A program made the position numbers and the translations under genes. Source: Clostridium_AB sp036639235 (GTDB lineage Bacteria; Bacillota; Clostridia; Clostridiales; Caloramatoraceae). Taken from it: a DNA stretch of 64,000 nt. Under the pieces are notes generated by a model. It was not told the DNA's origin. It saw nothing but the letters and a program-made list of their open reading frames with translations, and searched no databases. Positions 51,552 to 59,414 of the stretch are shown here, piece after piece; the stretch's first letter is position 1, and each line of letters opens with the position of its first letter. The stretch covers positions 1-64,000 of the forward strand of contig NZ_JAVWJB010000008.1 in NCBI RefSeq assembly GCF_036639235.1. The letters run 5' to 3'.

Positions 51552-51606
51552 AATAACCTCCTTAATTTAAGCTAATGCTTTTATATTAGGGAGGTTATTT
51601 TTTAGT
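51552..51606 (+). terminator. Terminator after the class IV aminotransferase
   Basis: A 15-bp stem with one G-U pair (51552-51566 with 51585-51599) and an 18-nt loop is followed by TTTTT on the plus strand. Confidence 0.82.
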
Positions 51607-51682
51607 ATTTACACTATTTATCATAATACTTTATTAAGTTTTTTCATATAAATTAAAATAATACTTATTGGAGGTTACAACT

Positions 51683-52153
51683 ATTAAAGTAAATATTAAA
51701 ACCCTAGTTACCCTAATTGCTATTCCTCTAATTGTTGGTAGCATTGCCTCGCTATTTACTCAAAATAGCATGGAGCAATTCCAAACATTAATAAAGCCAC
51801 CACTTTCACCACCTGGAATAGTATTTCCGATAGTATGGACTATTTTATACATACTAATGGGAATAGCATCCTACCTTATTCTTACTTCTAGTAAAAGCTC
51901 AGTTAATACATCCTCAGCTATTAGGCTTTACTTTATTCAGCTTATAGTTAACTTTTTCTGGTCTATTATATTCTTTAATTTTAATTTATATTTCTTCTCA
52001 TTTATTTGGCTAATTCTTTTATGGATACTTATACTAATTACCATAATTAAATTTTATAAAATTTCAAAACCTGCTGCTTATTTAATGATTCCATATTTTT
52101 TATGGGTTACATTTGCAGGCTATTTAAATCTATTTATTGCTATTCAAAACTAA
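51683..52153 (+). CDS. tspO: TspO/MBR family membrane protein, probable ATT start
   Basis: A five-helix tryptophan-rich sensory protein/translocator relative of about 156 residues. Visible landmarks are PPLSPPGIVFPIVWTILYILMGIASYLI near residue 37, several Trp in helix 3-4 (FFWSIIFFNFN) and YFLWVTFAGYLNLFIAIQN at the end. Relatives bind porphyrins and tryptophan breakdown products. The frame opens at TTG 51668, but that TTG runs into the only ribosome site (GGAGG 51670-51674). The codon at a normal distance is ATT 51683. Initiation at ATT is rare but known (infC). Confidence 0.85.
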   Translation: MKVNIKTLVTLIAIPLIVGSIASLFTQNSMEQFQTLIKPPLSPPGIVFPIVWTILYILMGIASYLILTSSKSSVNTSSAIRLYFIQLIVNFFWSIIFFNFNLYFFSFIWLILLWILILITIIKFYKISKPAAYLMIPYFLWVTFAGYLNLFIAIQN

Positions 52154-52154
52154 A

Positions 52155-52180
52155 AAAAGGTGTCATTTCTGACACCTTTT
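52155..52180. terminator. Bidirectional terminator between tspO and dfx
   Basis: AAAAGGTGTCA and TGACACCTTTT form an 11-bp stem around TTTC between two convergent genes, with A and T runs on both sides. Confidence 0.85.
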
Positions 52181-52190
52181 AATTATCTTA

Positions 52191-52571
52191 TTAGTTACTT
52201 TTCCAGTATCCGTGTAGGTTACAGTAAGCCTTCGCAACTGCTCCATCAGCATTTTCGATCTTAAAGAATGCTTCTGGCTTCTCACTTGGCTTTAGGTACT
52301 TAACGTATACCTCTTCTCCAACATGTAGTTCAATCCACTCAATAAAGTGAACATCTTCCATTGGGTGATCAACGCTTCCTACGTTAACTCTAACTCCACC
52401 ATCAACCTTTTCAATTACTGGTACATGCTTTTCAACTGATGCTTCAACAGTGTTCTCTACAATTTCAACCATTGGCTTACCACAGCAAACTAGCTTTCCA
52501 AATCCGTCCTTCTCTACCTTTGCGATTAGGTTACAAATTTCACATCTATATAATTTATTTTTCTTACTCAT
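52191..52571 (-). CDS. dfx: Desulfoferrodoxin (superoxide reductase)
   Basis: Reduces superoxide to peroxide without making oxygen, a defence typical of anaerobes. The 126-residue protein has the N-terminal desulforedoxin centre with four Cys (CEIC and VCCGKPM) and the C-terminal catalytic iron centre. The latter has Glu/His in EKHVPVIE, His in DHPMEDVHFIEWIELH and the Cys and His of YCNLHGYWK. All ligands of a two-iron superoxide reductase are present. ATG 52571 has an AGGAGG site. A PerR-like sequence lies 31 bp upstream of the start. Confidence 0.96.
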   Translation of the reverse strand: MSKKNKLYRCEICNLIAKVEKDGFGKLVCCGKPMVEIVENTVEASVEKHVPVIEKVDGGVRVNVGSVDHPMEDVHFIEWIELHVGEEVYVKYLKPSEKPEAFFKIENADGAVAKAYCNLHGYWKSN

Positions 52572-52601
52572 TAATAATTCCTCCTAAATAATAATTGTTA
52601 T

Positions 52602-52616
52602 TTGTTAATATTATAA
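52602..52616 (-). promoter_or_regulatory. Possible PerR box upstream of dfx
   Basis: The minus-strand sequence TTATAATATTAACAA matches the PerR consensus TTATAATnATTATAA at 11 of 14 defined positions, with a perfect left half. Clostridial superoxide reductase genes are known PerR targets. In AT-rich DNA a chance match is possible. Confidence 0.4.
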
Positions 52617-52697
52617 TATCACGACTCCACAAAAATGACAATAGGATTTTTAATAATTTTATTAAAAAATTTATCATTTAAGTTTTCACAACAAAAA

Positions 52698-52726
52698 TAG
52701 GCTAATTAAAGTTATTAAATAGCCTA
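52698..52726 (-). terminator. Terminator after pabC
   Basis: TAGGCTA and TAGCCTA form a 7-bp stem with a 15-nt AT-rich loop, followed by TTTTT on the minus strand. Confidence 0.65.
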
Positions 52727-52744
52727 CTTCTAGTATATGTTAAT

Positions 52745-53497
52745 CTACATATTAAATTCTCGTTTAAATGTATTATCCTTAACTATTTTATTAATAAAAT
52801 TTCTAGATTTAAATTCTATATTATCTATGCTATTAACAGGAAATGGTCCACATACAGAATTTGTTATAAAACATTCATCCATATCTTTTATGTCATCAAG
52901 TTTTAAAAATACTTTTTCTGTAGTATATCCATTCTCTCTTGCAAATTTTAAAACATCATCCCTCATAACGCCCTTAAGAATTCCACACATTATATGAGGA
53001 GTATATAGTGTATTTTCTTTTCTGAAAACAATATTAGCATATGAAGTTTCACATATATAGCCCTTATAATTTCTAAATAAACATCCATCAAAACCCTTTG
53101 ATTTACTACGTCTATCCTCAATTACATTTTCACCATAATTTAATGTTTTAAAATAATTAAGTATGTTTTTAGGATCACGCACAGCATCTGCTATAGTTAG
53201 CCTCATTCCCCTATTAAATGACTCATTTGTATACCCGCTAGGTCTTGTTGCAAATTCAAGATTATCATCTATAAGAATAGCCTTAAGAACACCTTCATTA
53301 ATATCTACCGAATCTAAATATACTAATATACTTTTTTCAAAATCCTTAAAATTTTTGCTATATAAAACATTAAGGACCCTTGAGGCCCTTAATAATCTAT
53401 TATAATGCATTTGTAATCTTTCAGGTTTTTTGTTTTTGAAGTATATAGTTTCAAATGGTGTTAATCCAAAGGCTACCTCTGGCTTAAATAAATTCAA
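52745..53497 (-). CDS. pabC: Aminodeoxychorismate lyase-like class IV aminotransferase
   Basis: Probably turns 4-amino-4-deoxychorismate into p-aminobenzoate and pyruvate for folate synthesis. The 250 residues have FETIYFKNKKPERLQMHYNRLLRA at the start, the PLP Lys in NYFKTLNYGENV near residue 140 and CETSYANIVF plus MCGILKGVMRDDVL for the cofactor phosphate. The call as lyase rests on its place directly after pabB, 2 bp apart. By sequence alone a D-amino acid or branched-chain aminotransferase would be possible. Confidence 0.88.
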   Translation of the reverse strand: MNLFKPEVAFGLTPFETIYFKNKKPERLQMHYNRLLRASRVLNVLYSKNFKDFEKSILVYLDSVDINEGVLKAILIDDNLEFATRPSGYTNESFNRGMRLTIADAVRDPKNILNYFKTLNYGENVIEDRRSKSKGFDGCLFRNYKGYICETSYANIVFRKENTLYTPHIMCGILKGVMRDDVLKFARENGYTTEKVFLKLDDIKDMDECFITNSVCGPFPVNSIDNIEFKSRNFINKIVKDNTFKREFNM

Positions 53498-53499
53498 TA

Positions 53500-54840
53500 C
53501 TAATCTTCCCTTCCAGTTAGTGATCTATTTATTGCACGTCCCTTGTGTAGTGTTTCATTGTACTCATCCTCAGGGTCTGAGTCCCAAACCATTCCTCCAC
53601 CTACGCTGTAGAACACACCTTCCTTTGTAATAACAGGTGTCCTAATTGCAATATTAAAGTCAAAGTTACCATCATTTGATATATAACCTATAGCACCTGT
53701 ATATATTCCTCTTGATACATTTTCAAGTTCATCAATAACCTCAAGTGATCTAAGCTTTGGAGCACCTGTAATAGAACCTCCTGGGAATGTTCCCTGAATA
53801 ATATCCTTAAAAGTAGACCCATCCTTAATTTCTCCCTCAATAGTTGAAACTAAGTGGTTTACAGTTGCATATTCTTCAACATCAAATAATGAAGATACCT
53901 TTACTGTACCTGGTTTACATACCCTAGATAAATCATTTCTCTCTAGGTCAATTATCATTAGTAGCTCTGACCTTGTTTTTTCACTATAATATAGATATTC
54001 CTTAAGTTTATCGTTTTCTTCCTTATCATCTACCCTAGGAACAGTTCCCTTAATAGGTCTAGTTGTTATAGTATTACCTCTTTTTCTAATAAACTGTTCT
54101 GGTGAAGTTGATAAAACATAATTTCCATCGCTTATATCCATAAATGCGTTATAAGGACCCCTATTAACCCTTCTGAAAACAGAATATACATCATGTGCAT
54201 TAACATTACCATAGCCTGCATACTGCTGTGCTATATTAACCTCATACACATCACCTTTTTTAATGTAGTCCCTAACTCCTGTAACTCTTTGCTCAAACTC
54301 TTCCTTTGTAAAGTTAGAAGTTAGCTTCACTCCTTCAATTGCTTTCATATCATACTCAAGACCCTTAAGCCCTTTTAGAGTTTTAACAATTTCTTCATTA
54401 TCTGTGTGTATATATGTTTTTGAGTTTACATGGTCTATAATCACAAAATCTTCATAATAACCAAAATATACCTCTGGAATCTTAAATGAGTCTGTATTAC
54501 TCTTCTTAACTCCCATAATCTCCATTCCAAAGTCATATGATAAGTATCCAACAAACCCACCATCAAAAACAAGCCCAGTTGAAAGCTTGTTTTTTTCTGA
54601 AATAAGCTTATCCATTTCATCTAATATATATCCATTAAGCTTTATTTTGTTACCATTCTTCTCAAGAAATGTAACCCCATCAATATAGCTTATTACTTCC
54701 TTAGGATTAAATGTAATAATAGAATTATCTCCTGTATCTTTTATCCTTAAACTACTTTCTAGTAAATGAGTATTCTCTCCCTTAACGCTCATATATACAT
54801 AGAAAGGGTCTAGGCAATAATCTAATGTTGTTAAAGACAT
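53500..54840 (-). CDS. pabB: Aminodeoxychorismate synthase component I
   Basis: Uses chorismate and ammonia to make aminodeoxychorismate. The 446 residues have the chorismate-binding core with TRPIKGTVPR (the PabB-type PIKG, catalytic Lys), ELLMIIDLERNDLSRVCKPGTV, HLVSTIEGEI and FPGGSITGAPKLRSLEVIDELE. The PIKG motif favours PabB over anthranilate synthase TrpE, which has PIAG. The ATG overlaps the pabA stop by one base, so both subunits are coupled. Confidence 0.94.
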   Translation of the reverse strand: MSLTTLDYCLDPFYVYMSVKGENTHLLESSLRIKDTGDNSIITFNPKEVISYIDGVTFLEKNGNKIKLNGYILDEMDKLISEKNKLSTGLVFDGGFVGYLSYDFGMEIMGVKKSNTDSFKIPEVYFGYYEDFVIIDHVNSKTYIHTDNEEIVKTLKGLKGLEYDMKAIEGVKLTSNFTKEEFEQRVTGVRDYIKKGDVYEVNIAQQYAGYGNVNAHDVYSVFRRVNRGPYNAFMDISDGNYVLSTSPEQFIRKRGNTITTRPIKGTVPRVDDKEENDKLKEYLYYSEKTRSELLMIIDLERNDLSRVCKPGTVKVSSLFDVEEYATVNHLVSTIEGEIKDGSTFKDIIQGTFPGGSITGAPKLRSLEVIDELENVSRGIYTGAIGYISNDGNFDFNIAIRTPVITKEGVFYSVGGGMVWDSDPEDEYNETLHKGRAINRSLTGRED

Positions 54841-55409
54841 TACTTGTCACCTCTTAAAAAGTTTTTTAACATATCTATTCCGTGTTCTGTTAGTATAGCC
54901 TCTGGGTGGAACTGTACCCCCTCAATTCTATACTTTTTATGCCTAACACCCATTATAACTCCATCTTCTGTTTCAGCAGTAACTGCTAATTCCTCAGGTA
55001 GTGTCTCCGGTGCAATAGATAGTGAATGATATCTTGTTACATTAAGTGGGCTCTTAAGTCCCTTAAATGCTCCCTCACCATCATGTACTATTGGATGAAC
55101 CTTTCCATGAACAGGCTCCTTACCTTGTAGTACGCTTCCATTAAAATAATGACCTATACACTGATGCCCAAGGCATACTCCTAGTATTGGAATTTTACCC
55201 TTAAATTTATCTAGTATTTCAAGGGGTAATCTTGCCTCCTCTGGAGTTCCTGGTCCTGGAGATAGGACAATGTAATCTGGGTTCATTTTCTCTATATCAG
55301 AAATATTTATTTCGTCTCTTCCTTTAACTACTGTTTCTTCACCAAGCATAATAAAATAGTGTTCTAAATTATATGTGAAAGAATCATAATTATCAACAAT
55401 AAGTACCAT
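54840..55409 (-). CDS. pabA: Aminodeoxychorismate/anthranilate synthase glutamine amidotransferase
   Basis: Supplies ammonia from glutamine to PabB. The 189-residue class I amidotransferase begins VLIVDNYDSFTYNLEHYF, has the catalytic Cys in ILGVCLGHQCIG near residue 79 and the His-Glu in GVQFHPEAILTEHG near residue 170. A longer frame to 55442 was rejected because TTGGAGG lies in it, shortly before ATG 55409. It heads the pabA-pabB-pabC operon. No trp genes are seen here, but dual use for TrpE is possible. Confidence 0.94.
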   Translation of the reverse strand: MVLIVDNYDSFTYNLEHYFIMLGEETVVKGRDEINISDIEKMNPDYIVLSPGPGTPEEARLPLEILDKFKGKIPILGVCLGHQCIGHYFNGSVLQGKEPVHGKVHPIVHDGEGAFKGLKSPLNVTRYHSLSIAPETLPEELAVTAETEDGVIMGVRHKKYRIEGVQFHPEAILTEHGIDMLKNFLRGDK

Positions 55410-55556
55410 GAAATCAATCCTCCAAGCCAAAAATACTCTCATACTATTTTATCACAAATTTTTCATTATTAAATGAATTTTTAGTGGTATTATACCCAAA
55501 TCCAACAAATTATTTCCTATACCCCTATAATTTATAGAATTATTATTGTTATTTTA

Positions 55557-55585
55557 TTGACAGTATCAAATTTTCAGAGTATTAT
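55557..55585 (+). promoter_or_regulatory. Near-consensus sigma-A promoter of a candidate small RNA
   Basis: A perfect TTGACA (55557-55562), a 17-bp spacer and TATTAT (55580-55585, 5 of 6) on the plus strand. Transcription would start about 55592. Confidence 0.65.
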
Positions 55586-55591
55586 GTAATT

Positions 55592-55677
55592 GTTATCAAA
55601 GCCAATACATTTTTATTTAAAGATCTATTTTACTTACCTATAGGGGATATAGCTATGCTATATCCCCTTTTAATTTT
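55592..55677 (+). ncRNA. Candidate small RNA or short leader (about 85 nt)
   Basis: The stretch begins 7 bases after a near-consensus promoter and ends at a strong terminator hairpin: AGGGGATATAGC (55642-55653) pairs perfectly with GCTATATCCCCT (55657-55668) around TAT, followed by TTTT. No open frame with a ribosome site is seen within. A second promoter follows at 55676-55704 for the next gene, so this is likely an independent small RNA, though an attenuated leader is the alternative. The rest of the 300-base gap (55443-55556) shows only AT-rich DNA, probably with the pabA promoter. Confidence 0.5.
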
Positions 55678-55704
55678 GCTATAACTCTCATAGTAGGGTA
55701 TAAT
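55676..55704 (+). promoter_or_regulatory. Promoter of the GerMN lipoprotein gene
   Basis: TTGCTA (55676-55681), a 17-bp spacer and a perfect TATAAT (55699-55704) lie 39 bp before the start codon, directly after the upstream terminator. Confidence 0.6.
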
Positions 55705-55742
55705 TAAGTTAAATTAACTTATTTTAGGTTAGGAGGTAATTT

Positions 55743-56726
55743 ATGAGACGCAAAATATTTACTACAATATTAACTCTACTAGCTTTAGCATTCATATTCA
55801 CATCATGTTCTAAGTCAAACGCTAAACCTGAGGATACAGACTCAAACAAACCTCAAGTTCAAGTGAATTTTAAAGAACTATTCCCATATACAAAGGATGC
55901 AAAACTTGAGTACTTTAACACTACTACTAAAAAATCAACAGAAGTTAAGGTTAAATCTAATGAAAATAATACAATTGTATTGTCTTCATTAAAAGAAACA
56001 AATATTAAGTTTAGTAATGATGGGATACTAATTAATAACGAATATATACTTAAACTTCCACTTGAAAATAATTCATCATGGGATATTACAGGTGGTAAGG
56101 TTACTCTTAAAAACAATTCAGCTCCTATATCAACAGGCCTTGGAGACTTTTATGGGTATGAAATAGAAATCAAAAAGGATCCTATAACTTATACACTTTA
56201 TTTTGTTAAAAATTTAGGTATAGTTAAGATAGTTGAACTAAGTAATAATACATCTGCTGAATATATATTATCATCAATTGAAGCAAGTCTTGAGGATGGG
56301 GACAATGAACCCGGGGATAATAACCTTTCAGCTGAGGTAGATAATATATACTACTATGATGTTGAAAAAGACGCGGTTATAGAAAAACCAATCGATAAGG
56401 ATACATCATCAAAGGATGCCAAAAAATTCTTTGAAAACCTTTTCAAATCACCACCTAGTGGAATTAAACCACTTATGCCTGCATCAACTAAGATAAATAA
56501 TATTAAGGTTGATAATGCAGCTTCACTTATAACACTTGATGTTTCAGAGTCATTTACAGAAACTATGAATCTTGGAACAAGTGGTGAAGAGGGTATTTTA
56601 CAGTCTATTGCAAATACACTTGGCAAGTCATATAAGTGTAAAAACGTTGTAATTACTGTTAATTCTAAACCATATGCAACAGGCCATTTATTAATAGATA
56701 AAGACAACCCATTAACTGTTGAATAA
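55743..56726 (+). CDS. GerMN-domain lipoprotein
   Basis: A 327-residue exported protein with a lipoprotein signal: basic start, hydrophobic stretch and FTSC with the lipidated Cys near residue 22. An acidic Asn/Asp/Glu linker follows. The C-terminal part (about 225-325, PASTKINNIKVDNAASLITLDVSESFTE...GILQSIANTLGKSYKCKNVVITVNSKP) fits the GerMN domain, found in spore germination protein GerM and in other cell-surface lipoproteins of Firmicutes. The middle region (about 45-180) is unrecognised beta-rich sequence. It probably works at the outer face of the membrane in cell-wall or spore processes. Confidence 0.8.
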   Translation: MRRKIFTTILTLLALAFIFTSCSKSNAKPEDTDSNKPQVQVNFKELFPYTKDAKLEYFNTTTKKSTEVKVKSNENNTIVLSSLKETNIKFSNDGILINNEYILKLPLENNSSWDITGGKVTLKNNSAPISTGLGDFYGYEIEIKKDPITYTLYFVKNLGIVKIVELSNNTSAEYILSSIEASLEDGDNEPGDNNLSAEVDNIYYYDVEKDAVIEKPIDKDTSSKDAKKFFENLFKSPPSGIKPLMPASTKINNIKVDNAASLITLDVSESFTETMNLGTSGEEGILQSIANTLGKSYKCKNVVITVNSKPYATGHLLIDKDNPLTVE

Positions 56727-56730
56727 ATAA

Positions 56731-56755
56731 AAAAAGTAGCCATATGGCTACTTTT
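56731..56755. terminator. Bidirectional terminator between the lipoprotein gene and udk
   Basis: AAAAAGTAGCC and GGCTACTTTTT form a perfect stem around ATAT, between convergent genes, with A and T runs on the flanks. Confidence 0.88.
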
Positions 56756-56758
56756 TTG

Positions 56759-57385
56759 TTATATGTTGCTATCTTCAATAACCTGCTTAAGTCTTGCCTT
56801 CATAATATCTATTGCAACCTTATTATATCCACCTTCTGGAATAATAACATCTGCATATCTCTTAGTAGGCTCTATAAACTCAAGATGCATAGGTCTTACT
56901 GAATCTGTATATTGATTAATAACAGATTCTAGGGTCCTACCCCTCTCTTCAATATCCCTTTTGATTCTTCTAACTATTCTAAGGTCTGCATCTGTATCAA
57001 CAAAAATCTTAATGTCTAGAAGATCTCTAACTTCCTTCTCAACAAGTACCATAAGACCCTCAATAATAATAACCTCACATGGGGCTACCTTCTTAGTGTC
57101 CTTAGTCCTATTATGAATTGAAAAGTCATATATAGGCATATCTATGCTCTTTCCATCCATTAAAGTCTTTAGATGACTTAATAATAACTCTGTATCAAAT
57201 GCATTTGGGTGGTCATAGTTAGTTTTGATTCTCTCATCATGTGACAGATGTGATTGATCTTTGTAATATGAGTCCTGCTGTATCATACAGATATTAGCAG
57301 ACGGTAAACTATTATAGATTTCATTGGCTACAGTGCTCTTACCTGAACCTGTACCTCCAGTTATTCCTATAAGTATTGGTCTCAT
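56759..57385 (-). CDS. udk: Uridine kinase
   Basis: Phosphorylates uridine and cytidine to UMP and CMP. The 208 residues have Walker A GITGGTGSGKSTVANEI at the start, QQDSYYKDQSHL, YDHPNAFDTELLLSHL, the substrate-binding YDFSIHNRTKDT and the IIIEGLMVL Walker B-like strand. The RIVRRIKRDIEERGR lid is complete. It follows the U32 peptidase gene with a 1-base gap, a typical clostridial pair. Confidence 0.95.
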   Translation of the reverse strand: MRPILIGITGGTGSGKSTVANEIYNSLPSANICMIQQDSYYKDQSHLSHDERIKTNYDHPNAFDTELLLSHLKTLMDGKSIDMPIYDFSIHNRTKDTKKVAPCEVIIIEGLMVLVEKEVRDLLDIKIFVDTDADLRIVRRIKRDIEERGRTLESVINQYTDSVRPMHLEFIEPTKRYADVIIPEGGYNKVAIDIMKARLKQVIEDSNI

Positions 57386-57386
57386 A

Positions 57387-58610
57387 TTATTCTCCCTTCT
57401 CTTTAACTATCATGTCAAAAGGCTTAAGACTCTTCTCACATTTAATCTTAAATATCATTTGTGGATGTGGTGCAGTTTCAATTTCTTCCCCTGCTTCATT
57501 CCAAATAACGTCTAAAGTTAGGTGATAATTGTCATCCTTAGGACTTAATATCTCAACCTTATCTCCCTTAAATAATCTGTTACGTTGTTCGATTGTTGCT
57601 ATTTTAGTTTCTTCATTATAGTCAACAACTATACCCATAATATCATGTGTTCTAACATATGTTGCTGTATCAAGAATTTGCTTATCAGGCTTGCCGTAGT
57701 AGAATCCTGTTGAAAACTCTCTATGGCTAGACCTTGATACTTCTTCCATCCACTTAGGGTCAAATTCATAATTGTCCTTGTCCTTAAGGTAGGCGTCTAT
57801 TGCCATTCTATATGCTTTAATAACACTTGCAACATAATATGAACTCTTCATTCTTCCCTCAATCTTAAAGCTAGTAATACCGCTTTCTACAAGTTCAGGT
57901 ATATGACCTATCATACATAGATCATGTGAGTTCATTATATAAGTACCTCTTTCATCCTCTGTAATCTCAAAGTATTGATTAGGTCTTCTTTCTTCCATAA
58001 CATGATACTTATATCTACATGAATGTGAACATGCTCCCCTATTAGCATCTCTACCGCTCATATAGTTTGAAAGTAGGCATCTACCTGAGTATGCCATACA
58101 CATAGCACCATGAACAAATGCTTCAATTTCCATTTCAGCAGGCATTTTTTCACGAATCTCTTTAATTTCTCCCATTGAAAGTTCACGGGCTAAAACGATT
58201 CTTTGAGCTCCTAGCTTATACCAAAATTCAGCTGTTTTGTAGTTAGTATTATTAGCCTGTGTACTAATATGCACTTCAAGGTCTGGAGCCACTTCCTTAA
58301 CAATTGAGAATATACCAAGGTCTGATACAATAACAGCATCAATTCCCGTTTCTTCTAAACGCTTAATATATTCTGGCATACCATTAATATCTCCATTATG
58401 AGCAAATATATTAACAGTTACATATACTTTTTTTCCTCTTGAATGTGCAAACTCTACTCCTTCTTTCATTGTTTCAGGTGTAAAATTATCTGCCATCGCT
58501 CTTAAGCTAAATAATTCTCCACCAATATATACAGCATCTGCTCCATATATAATAGCTGTTTTTAGCTTTTCAAGATTACCTGCAGGTGCTAGTAATTCTA
58601 TCTTATTCAT
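57387..58610 (-). CDS. U32 family peptidase/RNA hydroxylation protein (YrrO-like)
   Basis: A 407-residue protein of the U32 group; relatives (TrhP/RlhA) take part in hydroxylation of tRNA or rRNA bases, and the peptidase label is historical. Signature stretches are ELLAPAGNLEKLKTAIIYGADAVYIGG at the start and EIEAFVHGAMCMAYSGRCLLSNYMSGRDANRGACSHSC near residue 165, which carries the conserved cysteines, then ITSFKIEGRMKS. ATG 58616 is two bases from the ribosome site, so ATG 58610 is preferred. It overlaps the O-methyltransferase gene by 8 bases. Confidence 0.92.
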   Translation of the reverse strand: MNKIELLAPAGNLEKLKTAIIYGADAVYIGGELFSLRAMADNFTPETMKEGVEFAHSRGKKVYVTVNIFAHNGDINGMPEYIKRLEETGIDAVIVSDLGIFSIVKEVAPDLEVHISTQANNTNYKTAEFWYKLGAQRIVLARELSMGEIKEIREKMPAEMEIEAFVHGAMCMAYSGRCLLSNYMSGRDANRGACSHSCRYKYHVMEERRPNQYFEITEDERGTYIMNSHDLCMIGHIPELVESGITSFKIEGRMKSSYYVASVIKAYRMAIDAYLKDKDNYEFDPKWMEEVSRSSHREFSTGFYYGKPDKQILDTATYVRTHDIMGIVVDYNEETKIATIEQRNRLFKGDKVEILSPKDDNYHLTLDVIWNEAGEEIETAPHPQMIFKIKCEKSLKPFDMIVKEKGE

Positions 58611-59265
58611 TTTCATCTCTCCTTAACTTACATGTCAGTGCAACTCCGTCACCTATTGGTAGTATTGTGGTTTCTAGATGGTCAACACTTGAAATATGGC
58701 TTAGGAATTTTCTCATTCTTTTAACTATTGTAATTTTTCTTCTGATTAATAAGTCATTTGATGCAACCATACCTCTAAATAAAACATTATCGGATACTAA
58801 TAATCCTCCAACCTTAAGCTTTTTTAAGCATTCTTCTAGAAAGTGATCATAATGTCCCTTAGCAGCATCTAAAAATATCATATCAAACTCACCTTCTACA
58901 TCCTTAAGCACCTCAAGTGCATCTCCAAAAATAAGGTTTGCGTTATTTTCGAACCCTTGTGATTTGATATTTTCAGTTGCTAGTTTGTACATATCCTCAC
59001 TTCTTTCAATTGACGTAACATGTGAATCACTACCTGCTGCATCTATCATAACAGAAGCCGAATAACCGATTGCTGTTCCTACCTCTAAGATTTTCTTAAC
59101 ATTATGTGACTTAATAATAACCTTTAAAAACTGTGCTACTTCCTTGTGGATTATTGGTACGTTATTTTCTACTCCGTATGCTTCAATTTCTTGAAGTTTC
59201 CCCTGATGATCCTTAACTAAAGATCTTAAATAATCCTCTATATAATCGTGACTTACCCCGCTCAT
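58603..59265 (-). CDS. O-methyltransferase (YrrM/TrmR-like)
   Basis: A 220-residue SAM-dependent methyltransferase of the catechol-O-methyltransferase type. The SAM site ILEVGTAIGYSASVM is near residue 65, the acidic VTSIERSED near residue 90 and the metal-binding FDMIFLDAAKGHYDHFLEE near residue 130. Bacillus YrrM (TrmR) methylates the 5-hydroxyuridine of tRNA that the neighbouring U32 proteins help make, so the two genes probably act in one tRNA modification pathway. Start ATG 59265 after GGAGGAAGT. Confidence 0.9.
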   Translation of the reverse strand: MSGVSHDYIEDYLRSLVKDHQGKLQEIEAYGVENNVPIIHKEVAQFLKVIIKSHNVKKILEVGTAIGYSASVMIDAAGSDSHVTSIERSEDMYKLATENIKSQGFENNANLIFGDALEVLKDVEGEFDMIFLDAAKGHYDHFLEECLKKLKVGGLLVSDNVLFRGMVASNDLLIRRKITIVKRMRKFLSHISSVDHLETTILPIGDGVALTCKLRRDENE

Positions 59266-59377
59266 ACTTCCTCCTAAAACACTTTAGATTACCTTATATC
59301 TATTATTATAAAATAATTATTGTCGACTTGCTACCAAAACCTTATATTGGCAGTACCTTAAGCCATATATTAAAAAA

Positions 59378-59408
59378 AATACATGGTGACTTGCTGCCAC
59401 CATGTATT
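59378..59408 (-). terminator. Terminator after mltG
   Basis: AATACATGGTG pairs with CACCATGTATT around a 9-nt loop, followed by a T run (59371-59379 complement). Confidence 0.82.
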
Positions 59409-59414
59409 GTTTAT

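Noticed and set aside
59320..59400. Direct repeat GACTTGCTRCCAM before the mltG terminator
   Set aside because: There are only two imperfect copies, one inside the terminator loop region, and no regular spacing or known site.
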